From assembly GCA_937892345.1 (NCBI GenBank), contig CALAGF010000025.1, forward strand, positions 1 through 26,319: a stretch of 26,319 nt of DNA, written 5' to 3'. Positions 1 through 8,475 of this stretch are shown here, in pieces. This DNA comes from an uncultured Rhodocyclaceae bacterium. GTDB lineage: Bacteria > Pseudomonadota > Gammaproteobacteria > Burkholderiales > Rhodocyclaceae. The notes beneath the pieces are model-generated. The model made no database searches. It saw nothing but the letters and a program-made list of their open reading frames with translations, and was not told the origin of the DNA. The position numbers and the translations under genes were made by a program. Every line of letters starts with the position of its first letter. The stretch's first letter is position 1.

Positions 1-1201
<1,201 letters not shown>

Positions 1202-1207
1202 GCGTGC

Positions 1208-1477
1208 TTACTCCCCTTCACCGAAATAATCGGCGATCAGGGCCAGCAGGGCCGCCATGGCTTCCGCCTCGTCGCTGCCATTGGTTTCGATGCTGACGGT
1301 GGAACCCTTGCCGGCCGCCAGCATCATGACACCCATGATGCTCTTGGCGTTGATCCGGCGGCTGCCCTTGCTCATCCAGACTTCGCACTGGAACTTGCCG
1401 GCAAGCTGCGTGAGTTTGGCGGAAGCGCGGGCATGCAGGCCAAGCTTGTTGATGATCAGGGTTTCAGTAGTCAGCAT
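1208..1477 (-). CDS. ptsH: Phosphocarrier protein HPr
   Basis: Small cytoplasmic phosphocarrier that accepts phosphate from enzyme I and hands it to EIIA proteins. It has 89 residues, the normal HPr length. The active-site His15 lies in GLHARASAK, and Ser46 lies in NAKSIMGVMML, the position phosphorylated by HPr kinase where that enzyme exists; both are at canonical positions. ATG at 1477 is the obvious start, although the upstream CCAGAACCCCGAC shows no strong Shine-Dalgarno. It lies directly before ptsI (6-base gap) and 37 bases after an EamA permease gene on the same strand. The EIIA-Man-type gene that often precedes ptsH in betaproteobacteria is not here. A GAATTCGA/TCGAATTC inverted repeat fills much of the 37-base gap. 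Confidence 0.97.
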   Translation of the reverse strand: MLTTETLIINKLGLHARASAKLTQLAGKFQCEVWMSKGSRRINAKSIMGVMMLAAGKGSTVSIETNGSDEAEAMAALLALIADYFGEGE

Positions 1478-1491
1478 GTCGGGGTTCTGGT

Positions 1492-1515
1492 GAATTCGAA
1501 TGATTTGTCGAATTC
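1492..1515. repeat. 8-bp perfect inverted repeat upstream of ptsH
   Basis: GAATTCGA at 1492-1499 and TCGAATTC at 1508-1515 are perfect inverted copies with an 8-base spacer. They lie between the EamA stop codon and the ptsH start. The arms could form an RNA hairpin in a readthrough transcript or be a dyad operator. There is no following T-run, so a classical terminator is unlikely. Function is not shown by sequence. Confidence 0.5.
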
Positions 1516-2444
1516 TAACCCGCTGTCTTGCGTTTGCGGCTGACGATCAGAATGCCGGCAACCACCAGTCCTGCACCGGCCATCTGGGGCAGCGAAACGG
1601 CTTCATCGAGCAGCCACCAGCCGAAGGCAATGGTCAGCAGCGGGCCGACCATGCCGAACAGCGAGGCCTGCCCGGCGCCCAGATGGCGAATGGCTGCCGA
1701 TTGCGCAAAAACGGGGATCACCGTGGCAAATAAGGCCATGGCGGCGCCCCAGCCATAGACCGGCAAGGGCTGGATGAACGCGGTCAACGGCTGGGCAGAC
1801 AGAAAATGCAACAAGGTGACGGCGGCGGAAAACAGCATCGCCAATGCCGAAAAACGCATGGCGCCCAGACGGGCAATCATCGGCGCGCTGCCGGATAGAT
1901 AGAGCGCATAAGAAATGCTGGAGGCAAAGACCAGCGCCCCACCGATCAGCACACTGCGCGTATCGCCCAGCCCGATATCGTGCATGAAGGCGAAACCGAT
2001 GCCGGTATAGCAGAGCACGATGGCCATCAATTCCCGCCGGCTGAAGGCCTTGCCCTGAAATAGCACGCCGATCAGGATGGTGAGTGTCGGGTAGGTGAAC
2101 AGGATCAGGCGTTCAAGGCCGGCTGAGATGTATTCCAGCCCCCAGAAGTCGAGAATGCTGGCGCCGTAATAGCCCAGACAGCCGAGCAGGGTGAGCCGAC
2201 CCCAGTCACCCGCAGTGAGCCGGCTGCCGGCTTGCTGGCGAGTCAGGCCGACCCAGAGAAAAACCGGCAGCGCAAAACCCATGCGCAGCGCCAGCAGCGT
2301 GATCGCGTCCACACCATAGGGATAGGCCAGCTTGACGAAAATGGCTTTCATCGAAAAGCCAAGGGCGGCAATCAATGCGAGGCCCGCGCCACGGGCGTTC
2401 GAAATTTCCAAAGGCTTCTCCGGAGAAGAATTCAGGTGCGCCAT
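1515..2444 (-). CDS. EamA/DMT-family permease (10-TM, substrate unknown)
   Basis: Inner-membrane permease of the drug/metabolite transporter superfamily, 309 residues when started at ATG 2444. A TTG at 2471 would add nine residues (PCLPPTVS) that look unlike a family N-terminus, so I prefer the ATG. About ten hydrophobic segments form two EamA repeats: the first begins at GAGLALIAALGFSMKAIFVK and the second around VLIGGALVFASSISYALYL. GxGQASLFGMVGPLLT and LLDEAVSLPQ near the end are typical of the second repeat. The C-terminus ends in basic residues (SRKRK). It faces a LysR gene across 67 bases, the usual arrangement of a regulator with its target permease, so that regulator probably controls it (inference). 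The substrate cannot be told from sequence; export of an amino acid or metabolite is common in the family. Confidence 0.9.
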   Translation of the reverse strand: MAHLNSSPEKPLEISNARGAGLALIAALGFSMKAIFVKLAYPYGVDAITLLALRMGFALPVFLWVGLTRQQAGSRLTAGDWGRLTLLGCLGYYGASILDFWGLEYISAGLERLILFTYPTLTILIGVLFQGKAFSRRELMAIVLCYTGIGFAFMHDIGLGDTRSVLIGGALVFASSISYALYLSGSAPMIARLGAMRFSALAMLFSAAVTLLHFLSAQPLTAFIQPLPVYGWGAAMALFATVIPVFAQSAAIRHLGAGQASLFGMVGPLLTIAFGWWLLDEAVSLPQMAGAGLVVAGILIVSRKRKTAG

Positions 2445-2460
2445 TGAAACCGTCGGCGGC

Positions 2461-2492
2461 AAGCAAGGCAATTGGTATTATCGGAAGCAAGG
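2461..2492. promoter_or_regulatory. Divergent EamA/LysR control region with repeated AAGCAAGG
   Basis: The 67-base gap between the divergent starts holds AAGCAAGG at 2461-2468 and again at 2485-2492, 24 bases apart, or about two helical turns. TATTAT at 2476-2481 lies between them and could be a -10 box for the plus-strand gene, though no good -35 is visible. Repeats on one helix face would suit a LysR-type operator, but these are direct rather than inverted repeats. Confidence 0.25.
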
Positions 2493-2511
2493 TTTCGATG
2501 GAGACGAAAGC

Positions 2512-3396
2512 GTGCACTACGATTTGCCCGACTTGCGGCTGGTTGCCGCGATTGCCGACAGCGGCAGCCTGAGCCGTGCTGCCGAGCGCGTACATCTGGC
2601 GGTTTCATCGGCCAGTCATCGTCTGGCGCAGTTGGAGTCGGCGCTGGGCGTACAGCTTTTCGAGCGCCATGCCCGGGGGCTGACGCCAACGACCGCTGGC
2701 GAATCGCTGTTGCGCCACGCGCGTCAGGTGTTAGCCCAGCTCGAACAGATGCATGCCGATCTCGCGCCCTACGCCAGCGGGCTGAACGCCCAGGTCGTCG
2801 TTTTTGCCAATACCAATGCCATCAACTGTTTTCTGCCCGAGGACCTCGGAGATTTCTTGCGCGAACACCCGCAAATCCGCATCAGCCTGGAGGAACAGCC
2901 CAGCCCGGCGATTGTCCGGGCGGTCGCTGCCGGCCAGGTGGATATTGGCGTGGTGGCGGCCGAAGGCGATTTCGGCGGGTTGGCGGTGACGCCCTACCGC
3001 CGCGACCGGCTGGTGCTGATTGTTGCGGTCGACCACCCGCTGGCACAAAAAACGGAAATTGCCTTTGCCGAGGTGTTGACCGAAGCCTTTGTCTGTCTGC
3101 ATGCCGGCAGCGCTATTCACACCTTCATGATGAACCACGCCGCTTTGCTGGGTGGCCGGCTCGATGTTCGCATTCAGGTGCGCAGCTTTGCCGCGGTTTG
3201 CCGCATGGTGGCTGCGGGGGTCGGGATCGGCATGGTGCCGCGCTCATCGGTGTCTACGGTCGACCGCCTGAAAACCGTCGAAATTACCGATGCCTGGGCG
3301 CCGCGCGATTTGCAGTTATGCATTCGCGAGCGCTCGGCACTCAGTCCGGCAGGCCGGGCGCTATTGGATCATCTGGCGCTCAAAGGGGGGCTGTGA
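2512..3396 (+). CDS. LysR-family transcriptional regulator
   Basis: DNA-binding regulator of 294 residues, the normal family length. The start is GTG at 2512, preceded by GGAG at 2500-2503 with 8-base spacing; an upstream extension of the open frame has no family-like sequence. The N-terminal winged helix-turn-helix is clear: LRLVAAIADSGSLSRAAERV, then SSASHRLAQLESALGVQLFER and GLTPTTAGE. A periplasmic-binding-type effector domain follows, with GQVDIGVVA and GVGIGMVPRSS as typical strands. It is divergent from the EamA permease and probably regulates it. Its last 17 bases overlap the 3' end of the convergent CDGSH gene. The inducer is unknown. Confidence 0.94.
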   Translation: MHYDLPDLRLVAAIADSGSLSRAAERVHLAVSSASHRLAQLESALGVQLFERHARGLTPTTAGESLLRHARQVLAQLEQMHADLAPYASGLNAQVVVFANTNAINCFLPEDLGDFLREHPQIRISLEEQPSPAIVRAVAAGQVDIGVVAAEGDFGGLAVTPYRRDRLVLIVAVDHPLAQKTEIAFAEVLTEAFVCLHAGSAIHTFMMNHAALLGGRLDVRIQVRSFAAVCRMVAAGVGIGMVPRSSVSTVDRLKTVEITDAWAPRDLQLCIRERSALSPAGRALLDHLALKGGL

Positions 3397-3565
3397 GGGC
3401 TTCGGCTGCATCCAGTGCATCCTGCTCCCGTTCCGCTTGTGCTTCGGCCGCCTGAAGCGCTGCCCATGCCGCCTCGCTCAAGCCATGGCTGCCATCACAA
3501 TAGTCGCGCCGGCCGCAGCCGCAGCGCCCGAAGTCATCCGGATTTTGTTGAACGCGAATGGCCAT
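3380..3565 (-). CDS. Small CDGSH-type iron-sulfur protein with shortened cluster loop
   Basis: A 61-residue protein starting at ATG 3563-3565, with a weak GGA upstream (8-base spacing). Residues 15-27 read CGCGRRDYCDGSH. This matches the CxC and CDGSH ends of the CDGSH [2Fe-2S] signature, in which three Cys and one His hold the cluster, so Cys15, Cys17, Cys23 and His27 are the likely ligands. The canonical motif has eight residues between the second and third Cys; here there are five, and the usual Ser/Thr and Pro of the loop are absent. The C-terminal half is an Ala/Glu-rich probable helix. It is convergent with and overlaps the end of the LysR gene, and lies 84 bases downstream of the HerA-type ATPase gene on the same strand. 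Cluster binding is inferred; a zinc site is the alternative. Confidence 0.75.
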   Translation of the reverse strand: MAIRVQQNPDDFGRCGCGRRDYCDGSHGLSEAAWAALQAAEAQAEREQDALDAAEALTAPL

Positions 3566-3601
3566 GAGTCAATCCAGTAAAAAAATGCAGAGGTTTTGTT
3601 T

Positions 3602-3644
3602 CGGGCAGCAAGGGGATTCGCCAAGCTTGAAGCCTTGCCGCCCG
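3602..3644 (-). terminator. 12-bp hairpin just after the HerA/DUF853 gene
   Basis: CGGGCAGCAAGG at 3602-3613 and CCTTGCCGCCCG at 3633-3644 form an inverted repeat of 12 pairs around a 19-base loop. Read as minus-strand RNA the single non-Watson-Crick position becomes a G-U pair, so the stem is continuous. It begins 5 bases past the stop codon of the ATPase gene. No T-run follows on the minus strand, so it could be a weak terminator or an mRNA 3'-end stabiliser between the ATPase and the CDGSH gene. Confidence 0.45.
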
Positions 3645-3649
3645 GTGTT

Positions 3650-5242
3650 TTAGCGTTTTCCGCCCAGGATCGAGCCGAGTACGCCGCGCAGGATTTGCCG
3701 GCCGATTTCGCGCCCGACGGTACTGGCAACGCTGCGTGCCGCACTCTTGGCTGCGCTTTCGAGTACCCCTTCACGGCGACCGCCGCGTGGGCCGGTGCTG
3801 CCGCCGAGGAGATCACCCAGACCGTCGAGCAGGCCACCACCGGTTGTTTCAGCCGGCTCGGGGGCGGTTTGGGCTGCCGGGCGAGCACCTGAGGCGCCCG
3901 GACGGGCCGGTCCCGCGGGGCCGGCAGGGGCCGGAATGGCGCCGGGGCCAGCCTTGGCGCTGGCGGCGGGTTTGCCGCGGAGGATTTCATAGGCGGATTC
4001 GCGGTCGACCGCCGTACCGTAGTGGGTCATCAGCGAATTCGTCTCCAGCGCAGTCTGCCGCTCAGCCGGCGTCAGCGGGCCCAGGCGTGAAGCCGGCGGG
4101 AAGATGAAGGCGCGTTCAACAATGTTCGGCCGCCCTTTTTCGTCAAGGAAGGACACCAGCGCTTCACCAACGCCGAGTTCGGTGATGGCTTCGGCGGCAT
4201 CGAATGCAGGATTGGCGCGCATGGTTTGTGCCGCGGATTGCACGGCTTTCTGGTCGCGCGGGGTGAAGGCGCGCAGTGCGTGCTGGACACGATTGCCAAG
4301 CTGACCGAGAATTTTTTCCGGGACATCCAGCGGGTTCTGCGTGACGAAGAAGACGCCGACGCCCTTGGAGCGAATCAGTCGAACGACCTGTTCAACCTTG
4401 TCGATCAGTGCCTGCGGCGCATCGGTGAATAGCAGATGGGCTTCGTCGAAGAAGAAGACCATTTTCGGCTTGTCGAGGTCACCGGCTTCCGGCAGCTGTT
4501 CGAACAGCTCCGCGAGCAGCCAGAGCAGGAAGGTGGAATAGAGTGCGGGTGCATTGACCAGCTGGTCGGCGGCAAGCACATTGATGACGCCACGGCCATT
4601 GCTGTCCACCTGCATCAGGTCATTGATGTCGAGCATCGGTTCGCCGAAGAAGACATCGCCGCCCTGCTCTTCCAGCGTCAGCAGGCCGCGCTGGATGGCG
4701 CCGATGGATGCGGTCGACACGTTGCCGTACTCGGTTTTGAATTGCGCCGCGTTGTCGCCCACGTGCTGCACCATGGCGCGCAAATCCTTGAGGTCGATCA
4801 GCAGCAAGCCCTGATCGTCGGCGATCTTGAACACCAGTTGCAGTACCCCGGCCTGGGTATCGTTGAGATTCAGCAGGCGCCCAAGCAGCAACGGCCCCAT
4901 GTCGGAAATGGTGGCGCGCACCGGGATGCCACTTTTGCCAAACACATCCCAAAAAGTCACGGAATTGGCGTAGTTGGCATAGCCCTCGAGGCCGAGTTCG
5001 TCGATCCGCTTTTGCAGTTTGGGCGACAAGGTGCCTGCGGCGCCCATGCCCGAGAGATCACCCTTCACATCGGCCATGAATACCGGTACGCCGATAAAGG
5101 AGAGCCTCTCGGCCAGCGTTTGCAGGGTGACCGTCTTGCCGGTGCCCGTGGCGCCGGTAATCAGACCATGACGGTTGGTCATCTGCGGCAGCAGGGCGGG
5201 ATAAGCGTCGCCGGCTTTGGCGAGGTAAAGCGGATCGGACAT
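3650..5242 (-). CDS. HerA-like ATPase, DUF853 family
   Basis: Cytoplasmic P-loop ATPase of the HerA/FtsK type, 530 residues. I chose ATG at 5242, which has GGAG 7 bases upstream; an in-frame TTG six bases earlier is weaker. Walker A is GATGTGKT at about residues 30-37, followed by VFMADVKGDLSGM. Walker B is MVFFFDEAH near residue 266, and FFVTQNPLDVPEKILGQLGNR is the conserved region near the sensor. The C-terminal 110 residues are an Ala/Pro/Gly-rich linker and a basic segment, RQILRGVLGSILGGKR, typical of DUF853. HerA proteins form hexameric translocases, but DUF853 members usually occur without a NurA nuclease, and none is seen here. The biological role is unknown. It is divergent from a GGDEF-EAL gene. 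Confidence 0.9.
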   Translation of the reverse strand: MSDPLYLAKAGDAYPALLPQMTNRHGLITGATGTGKTVTLQTLAERLSFIGVPVFMADVKGDLSGMGAAGTLSPKLQKRIDELGLEGYANYANSVTFWDVFGKSGIPVRATISDMGPLLLGRLLNLNDTQAGVLQLVFKIADDQGLLLIDLKDLRAMVQHVGDNAAQFKTEYGNVSTASIGAIQRGLLTLEEQGGDVFFGEPMLDINDLMQVDSNGRGVINVLAADQLVNAPALYSTFLLWLLAELFEQLPEAGDLDKPKMVFFFDEAHLLFTDAPQALIDKVEQVVRLIRSKGVGVFFVTQNPLDVPEKILGQLGNRVQHALRAFTPRDQKAVQSAAQTMRANPAFDAAEAITELGVGEALVSFLDEKGRPNIVERAFIFPPASRLGPLTPAERQTALETNSLMTHYGTAVDRESAYEILRGKPAASAKAGPGAIPAPAGPAGPARPGASGARPAAQTAPEPAETTGGGLLDGLGDLLGGSTGPRGGRREGVLESAAKSAARSVASTVGREIGRQILRGVLGSILGGKR

Positions 5243-5248
5243 GGTCAA

Positions 5249-5423
5249 GCTCCAGCTGGTCGGAATCCGGGCATTCTAGCAATCTGTGCCGAATGCTTGG
5301 AAATGATGGTCGCTTCGTCGGGAAATCCGATGTTTCAAATTTGCCAAATTTTTTTGGTATATGTGGTTTAATTGCGCCTCTCGATAAAATCGACAGAAAA
5401 TCCCGAATAAATAAGGCGTTGGC
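5249..5423. promoter_or_regulatory. AT-rich divergent intergenic region
   Basis: 175 bases separate the divergent HerA and GGDEF-EAL genes and must hold promoters for both. A distinctly AT-rich block (5336-5373) contrasts with the GC-rich surroundings. GATAAAAT at 5383-5390, inside a small CGAT-AAA-ATCG dyad, resembles the -10 boxes seen elsewhere in this window. A 6-bp inverted repeat, GCATTC (5271-5276) and GAATGC (5291-5296), lies closer to the ATPase. No convincing -35 box was found. Confidence 0.3.
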
Positions 5424-7163
5424 GTGGCATTTCAGTTACCTCCCAGTTTGTTGGATCAATCGGTCTTGCTTGATGTCATCGAACATCTGCCAGCCGGTGT
5501 GTTTGCCAAGGATCAGGACGACGAATTCCGTTTCGTGATCTGGAACCGGGAGATGGAAGCCATTTTTGCTACGCCGCGCGAGGCGATGCTGGGAAAGAAC
5601 GATTACGATTTTTTCCCGGAAAACGAGGCTGACTATTACCGTGAAACTGACGTTTCGGTAATGAATGGTGGCGTAGTCATCGATATCCCGAACGAGACCG
5701 TCACGACCCAGCGCGGCGAAATCGTCGCCCACACGATCAAGGTGCCGGTCGTCCTGAACGATGGCCGACGCATTTTGCTCGGCATTCTTGAAGACATTAC
5801 CGAAAGCCTGGAAAACAAGCGCCAGATTGCCGCCTACCAGAGTCATCTGGAGGCGCTGGTGGAGCAGCGGACCAAGGCGCTGCGCCAGCTGGCCAGTACC
5901 GACACCCTGACCGGATTGTCGAATCGCGCCCATTTTTTCGCGATTCTCGAAGAACGGATCAGTGCAGAGAATCCCGGCGCATTTTCCCTGATCTACCTTG
6001 ATCTGGACCGCTTCAAGCTGGTCAACGATACCTATGGCCATGATTTCGGTGACCGTATCCTGCAAATCATTGGCGAACGCTTGCGCGGGAAATCCGGTGA
6101 GCTGATTCATGTGGCCCGTATCGGTGGCGATGAATTCGCCATCCTGCTGAATGTTCACGTCGGTTCGCCACGCGTGGATGAAACCTGTGGTGATCTGGTG
6201 CGCCTGCTGAATGAGCGGATCGAACTCGACGGCCGGGTTTTTCACGTTGAAGGCGCGATGGGCATTTGCGGCTTTCCGGATGACGCCTCAACGCCGCGTC
6301 AGATGCTGCAACACGCCGACATGGCGATGTATCACGCCAAGCATGGTCACCAGCCGCGCCGCTGGTTCCGGTTTCTCCAGGATTTGCATCTGAAATCTTC
6401 GCGCGAACTGGAAATCGAGCAGGGCTTGCTGCAATCCATCGCCAATTCGGAATTGTCGCTCGAATATCAGCCGCAATTCCTTGCCGCCGATCCGGCGCAG
6501 ATGACCGGACTGGAAGCGCTGGTGCGCTGGAAATCACCGTTGTTGGGCAACGTATCACCGGCTGTTTTCATCCCGGTCGCCGAAATGATTGGTTTCGTTG
6601 CCAACATCACGGATTTTGTCCTCGACACAGTGTGTGCCGACATGAAGCGACTGGATGCGCACGGCATTCATCTGCCCCGGGTCAGCGTCAACATGTCAGC
6701 GACCGAGCTGGATGCCGGTGCGGCTGAACGTACCAGCGAGTGTTTGCGCCGGCACGGCATTTCACCCGCACGCATCACACTGGAAATTACCGAGAACGCA
6801 CCGGTCGTTGGCAAGAGCGGCATTTTCAGTGCCTTCGATCGTCTGCGGCAGGCGGGGCTGCGGATTTCGATCGATGATTTTGGCACCGGCTATTCCTCCC
6901 TGGCCTACATTTCGGACCTCAATATCGACGAGGTAAAAATTGACCGCTCTTTCGTCAGCGGCTATCCGGAGAGCGCCAAGAGCGAATCGATCATTCGGGC
7001 CATCGTCGGGATCGGCAAAGCCTTCGGCTATGAAATTGTTGCTGAGGGCGTCGAAAATGAAGATCAGTTGCGGGAACTGGCGTGCTTTGAGGGCTTGACC
7101 GTTCAGGGCTACTTTACCGCCCGCCCGGCGCCACTGGCCCGTCTGTTTCCTTTGCCAGCCTGA
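5424..7163 (+). CDS. PAS-GGDEF-EAL cyclic-di-GMP turnover protein
   Basis: Soluble cyclic-di-GMP protein of 579 residues starting at GTG 5424, with AAGG at 5413-5416 as ribosome site. The N-terminal PAS domain spans about residues 15-130, with KNDYDFFPENEADYYRETD typical of PAS folds. A short coiled helix (LEALVEQRTKALRQLA) leads into a diguanylate cyclase domain beginning at DTLTGLSNR, with an intact GGDEF in RIGGDEFAIL. The I-site position reads ELIH instead of RxxD, so product inhibition at that site is not expected. The EAL phosphodiesterase domain starts near residue 345 with GLEALVRW and keeps DDFGTGYSSL, KIDRSF and AEGVEN; one motif is LEITEN rather than LTES. Both activities look possible. 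No membrane segments are present, so the signal is probably cytoplasmic and sensed by PAS. Confidence 0.95.
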   Translation: MAFQLPPSLLDQSVLLDVIEHLPAGVFAKDQDDEFRFVIWNREMEAIFATPREAMLGKNDYDFFPENEADYYRETDVSVMNGGVVIDIPNETVTTQRGEIVAHTIKVPVVLNDGRRILLGILEDITESLENKRQIAAYQSHLEALVEQRTKALRQLASTDTLTGLSNRAHFFAILEERISAENPGAFSLIYLDLDRFKLVNDTYGHDFGDRILQIIGERLRGKSGELIHVARIGGDEFAILLNVHVGSPRVDETCGDLVRLLNERIELDGRVFHVEGAMGICGFPDDASTPRQMLQHADMAMYHAKHGHQPRRWFRFLQDLHLKSSRELEIEQGLLQSIANSELSLEYQPQFLAADPAQMTGLEALVRWKSPLLGNVSPAVFIPVAEMIGFVANITDFVLDTVCADMKRLDAHGIHLPRVSVNMSATELDAGAAERTSECLRRHGISPARITLEITENAPVVGKSGIFSAFDRLRQAGLRISIDDFGTGYSSLAYISDLNIDEVKIDRSFVSGYPESAKSESIIRAIVGIGKAFGYEIVAEGVENEDQLRELACFEGLTVQGYFTARPAPLARLFPLPA

Positions 7164-7188
7164 CGAGATTCGCTGCTACGGGTAAAAT
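7160..7188 (+). promoter_or_regulatory. Candidate sigma-70 promoter for yebC-ruv cluster
   Basis: CTGACG at 7160-7165 (4 of 6 to TTGACA) and TAAAAT at 7183-7188 (5 of 6 to TATAAT) are separated by 17 bases. The -35 box overlaps the stop codon of the preceding gene. Transcription would start near 7195, about 30 bases before the yebC ATG, into a GC-rich discriminator (CGCGCC). Confidence 0.5.
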
Positions 7189-7224
7189 CGCGCCTTCTTT
7201 GTTATCTGCATTCAGGAAATCATC

Positions 7225-7950
7225 ATGGCGGGTCATTCCAAATGGGCCAATATCCAGCACCGCAAGGGTCGTCAGGACGAAAAGCGGGGCGCTGCATTCT
7301 CCAAGATCGCCAAGGAAATCACCGTAGCGGCCAAAATGGGCGGCGGCGACATCAGCTTCAATCCGCGTCTGCGTGTTGCGGTCGACAAGGGCAAGGCCTG
7401 CAATATGCCCAAGGACAAGATTGATACCGCCATCAAGAAAGGTACCGGCGAGCTGGAAGGCGTCGAGTACGTCGAGATTCGCTACGAAGGTTACGGTATC
7501 GGCGGCGCAGCGATCATGGTCGATTGCCTGACTGACAACAAGACCCGCACAGTGGCCGAAGTGCGTCACGCCTTCAACAAATACGGCGGCAACATGGGGA
7601 CCGATGGTTGCGTCGCCTTTCAGTTCAAGCATTGCGGCCAGATGATTTTTGCGCCGGGTACCGACGAAGCCGCACTGATGGATGCCGCGATTGAAGCGGG
7701 TGCCGAGGATGTGGCGAGCAACGATGATGGCTCGATCGAAGTGCTGACCTCGCCGGCGGATTATCTGACGGTCAAGGATGCGCTGGAAGCGGCGGGTTTC
7801 AAGGCTGAGTTCGGCGAGGTGACGATGAAGCCGGAAGGCGAAAACCCGTTCGCCGGCGACGACGCCGTGAAAATGCAGAAGCTGCTCGACGCGCTCGAAG
7901 GTCTGGACGACGTTCAGGAAATCTACACGACGGCGGTGATCGAGGCGTGA
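7225..7950 (+). CDS. yebC: YebC/TACO1-family translation/transcription factor
   Basis: Cytoplasmic protein of 241 residues, the standard length for the YebC/PmpR/TACO1 family. The hallmark N-terminus MAGHSKWANIQHRKGRQD is present, as are FNPRLRVAVDKGKACNMPKD, YEGYGIGGAA and NKYGGNMG. ATG at 7225 has AGGA seven bases upstream. The family has been described both as DNA-binding regulators and as factors relieving ribosome stalling at difficult peptide stretches; sequence alone cannot choose. In many proteobacteria yebC sits just before ruvC, and here two extra genes separate them. The stop codon overlaps the GTG start of the next gene, indicating cotranscription. Confidence 0.97.
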   Translation: MAGHSKWANIQHRKGRQDEKRGAAFSKIAKEITVAAKMGGGDISFNPRLRVAVDKGKACNMPKDKIDTAIKKGTGELEGVEYVEIRYEGYGIGGAAIMVDCLTDNKTRTVAEVRHAFNKYGGNMGTDGCVAFQFKHCGQMIFAPGTDEAALMDAAIEAGAEDVASNDDGSIEVLTSPADYLTVKDALEAAGFKAEFGEVTMKPEGENPFAGDDAVKMQKLLDALEGLDDVQEIYTTAVIEA

Positions 7951-8471
7951 TCACGCCTGACTCGGCGGAGCTGCCCGTCATCATCGACATCGAGGCTTCC
8001 GGCTTCGGCAAGGGCAGTTATCCGATCGAGATCGGTTATTACTCGGAAAACAGCGAAACCTGGTGTTCGCTGATCCGCCCCGAACCGGTGTGGACGCATT
8101 GGGATGCTTCGGCGGAGGCGGTTCATGGGATCAGCCGCGCCGTGCTGGCCAGCCACGGGCGTGCTGCGGTCGACGTGTGTACTCACTTGAATTCGGTTTT
8201 TCGGGGTCGCCGCATCTATTGCGATGCCTGGGCTTACGACTATGTCTGGCTGAGCCGGCTGTTTGACGCAGTGGATATCGTGCCGCTGTTCGATTTGAAG
8301 GATATTCGCGACTTGCTCGGCGAATGTGAGCAAACCCTCTGGCATGCGACGCGGGCGGCGGTGGAGTTGCGTTTGGAGTTGCGCCGCCACCGGGCCAGCG
8401 GCGACGCACGAGCGCTCTACGAAACCCTGTGCGAAACCCGCAAACGTTGTGCGCCGGACTGGGTGGCCTGA
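7947..8471 (+). CDS. DEDD-type 3'-5' exonuclease-like protein, last Asp not conserved
   Basis: A 174-residue protein starting at GTG 7947, overlapping the yebC stop codon. The N-terminal IIDIEASGFG supplies the DxE pair (Asp14, Glu16) of the DnaQ/RNase T exonuclease fold, and YPIEIG and EAVHGIS are the usual following elements. A second-motif Asp can be placed at YCDAWAYDYVWL (Asp98). The third motif normally reads HxAxxDA; here it is HATRAAVE starting at His133, with Ala where the metal-binding Asp should be. The protein may therefore be inactive, use another acidic residue (Glu140), or have diverged in function. It overlaps or abuts its neighbours in a yebC-ruv transcript. The substrate is unknown. 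Confidence 0.8.
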   Translation: MITPDSAELPVIIDIEASGFGKGSYPIEIGYYSENSETWCSLIRPEPVWTHWDASAEAVHGISRAVLASHGRAAVDVCTHLNSVFRGRRIYCDAWAYDYVWLSRLFDAVDIVPLFDLKDIRDLLGECEQTLWHATRAAVELRLELRRHRASGDARALYETLCETRKRCAPDWVA

Positions 8472-8475
8472 GCGG

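Noticed and set aside
3596..3892. Plus-strand ORF of 98 codons opposite the end of the HerA-type gene
   Set aside because: It is antisense to the Ala/Pro-rich tail of a recognised gene, and its composition mirrors that tail.
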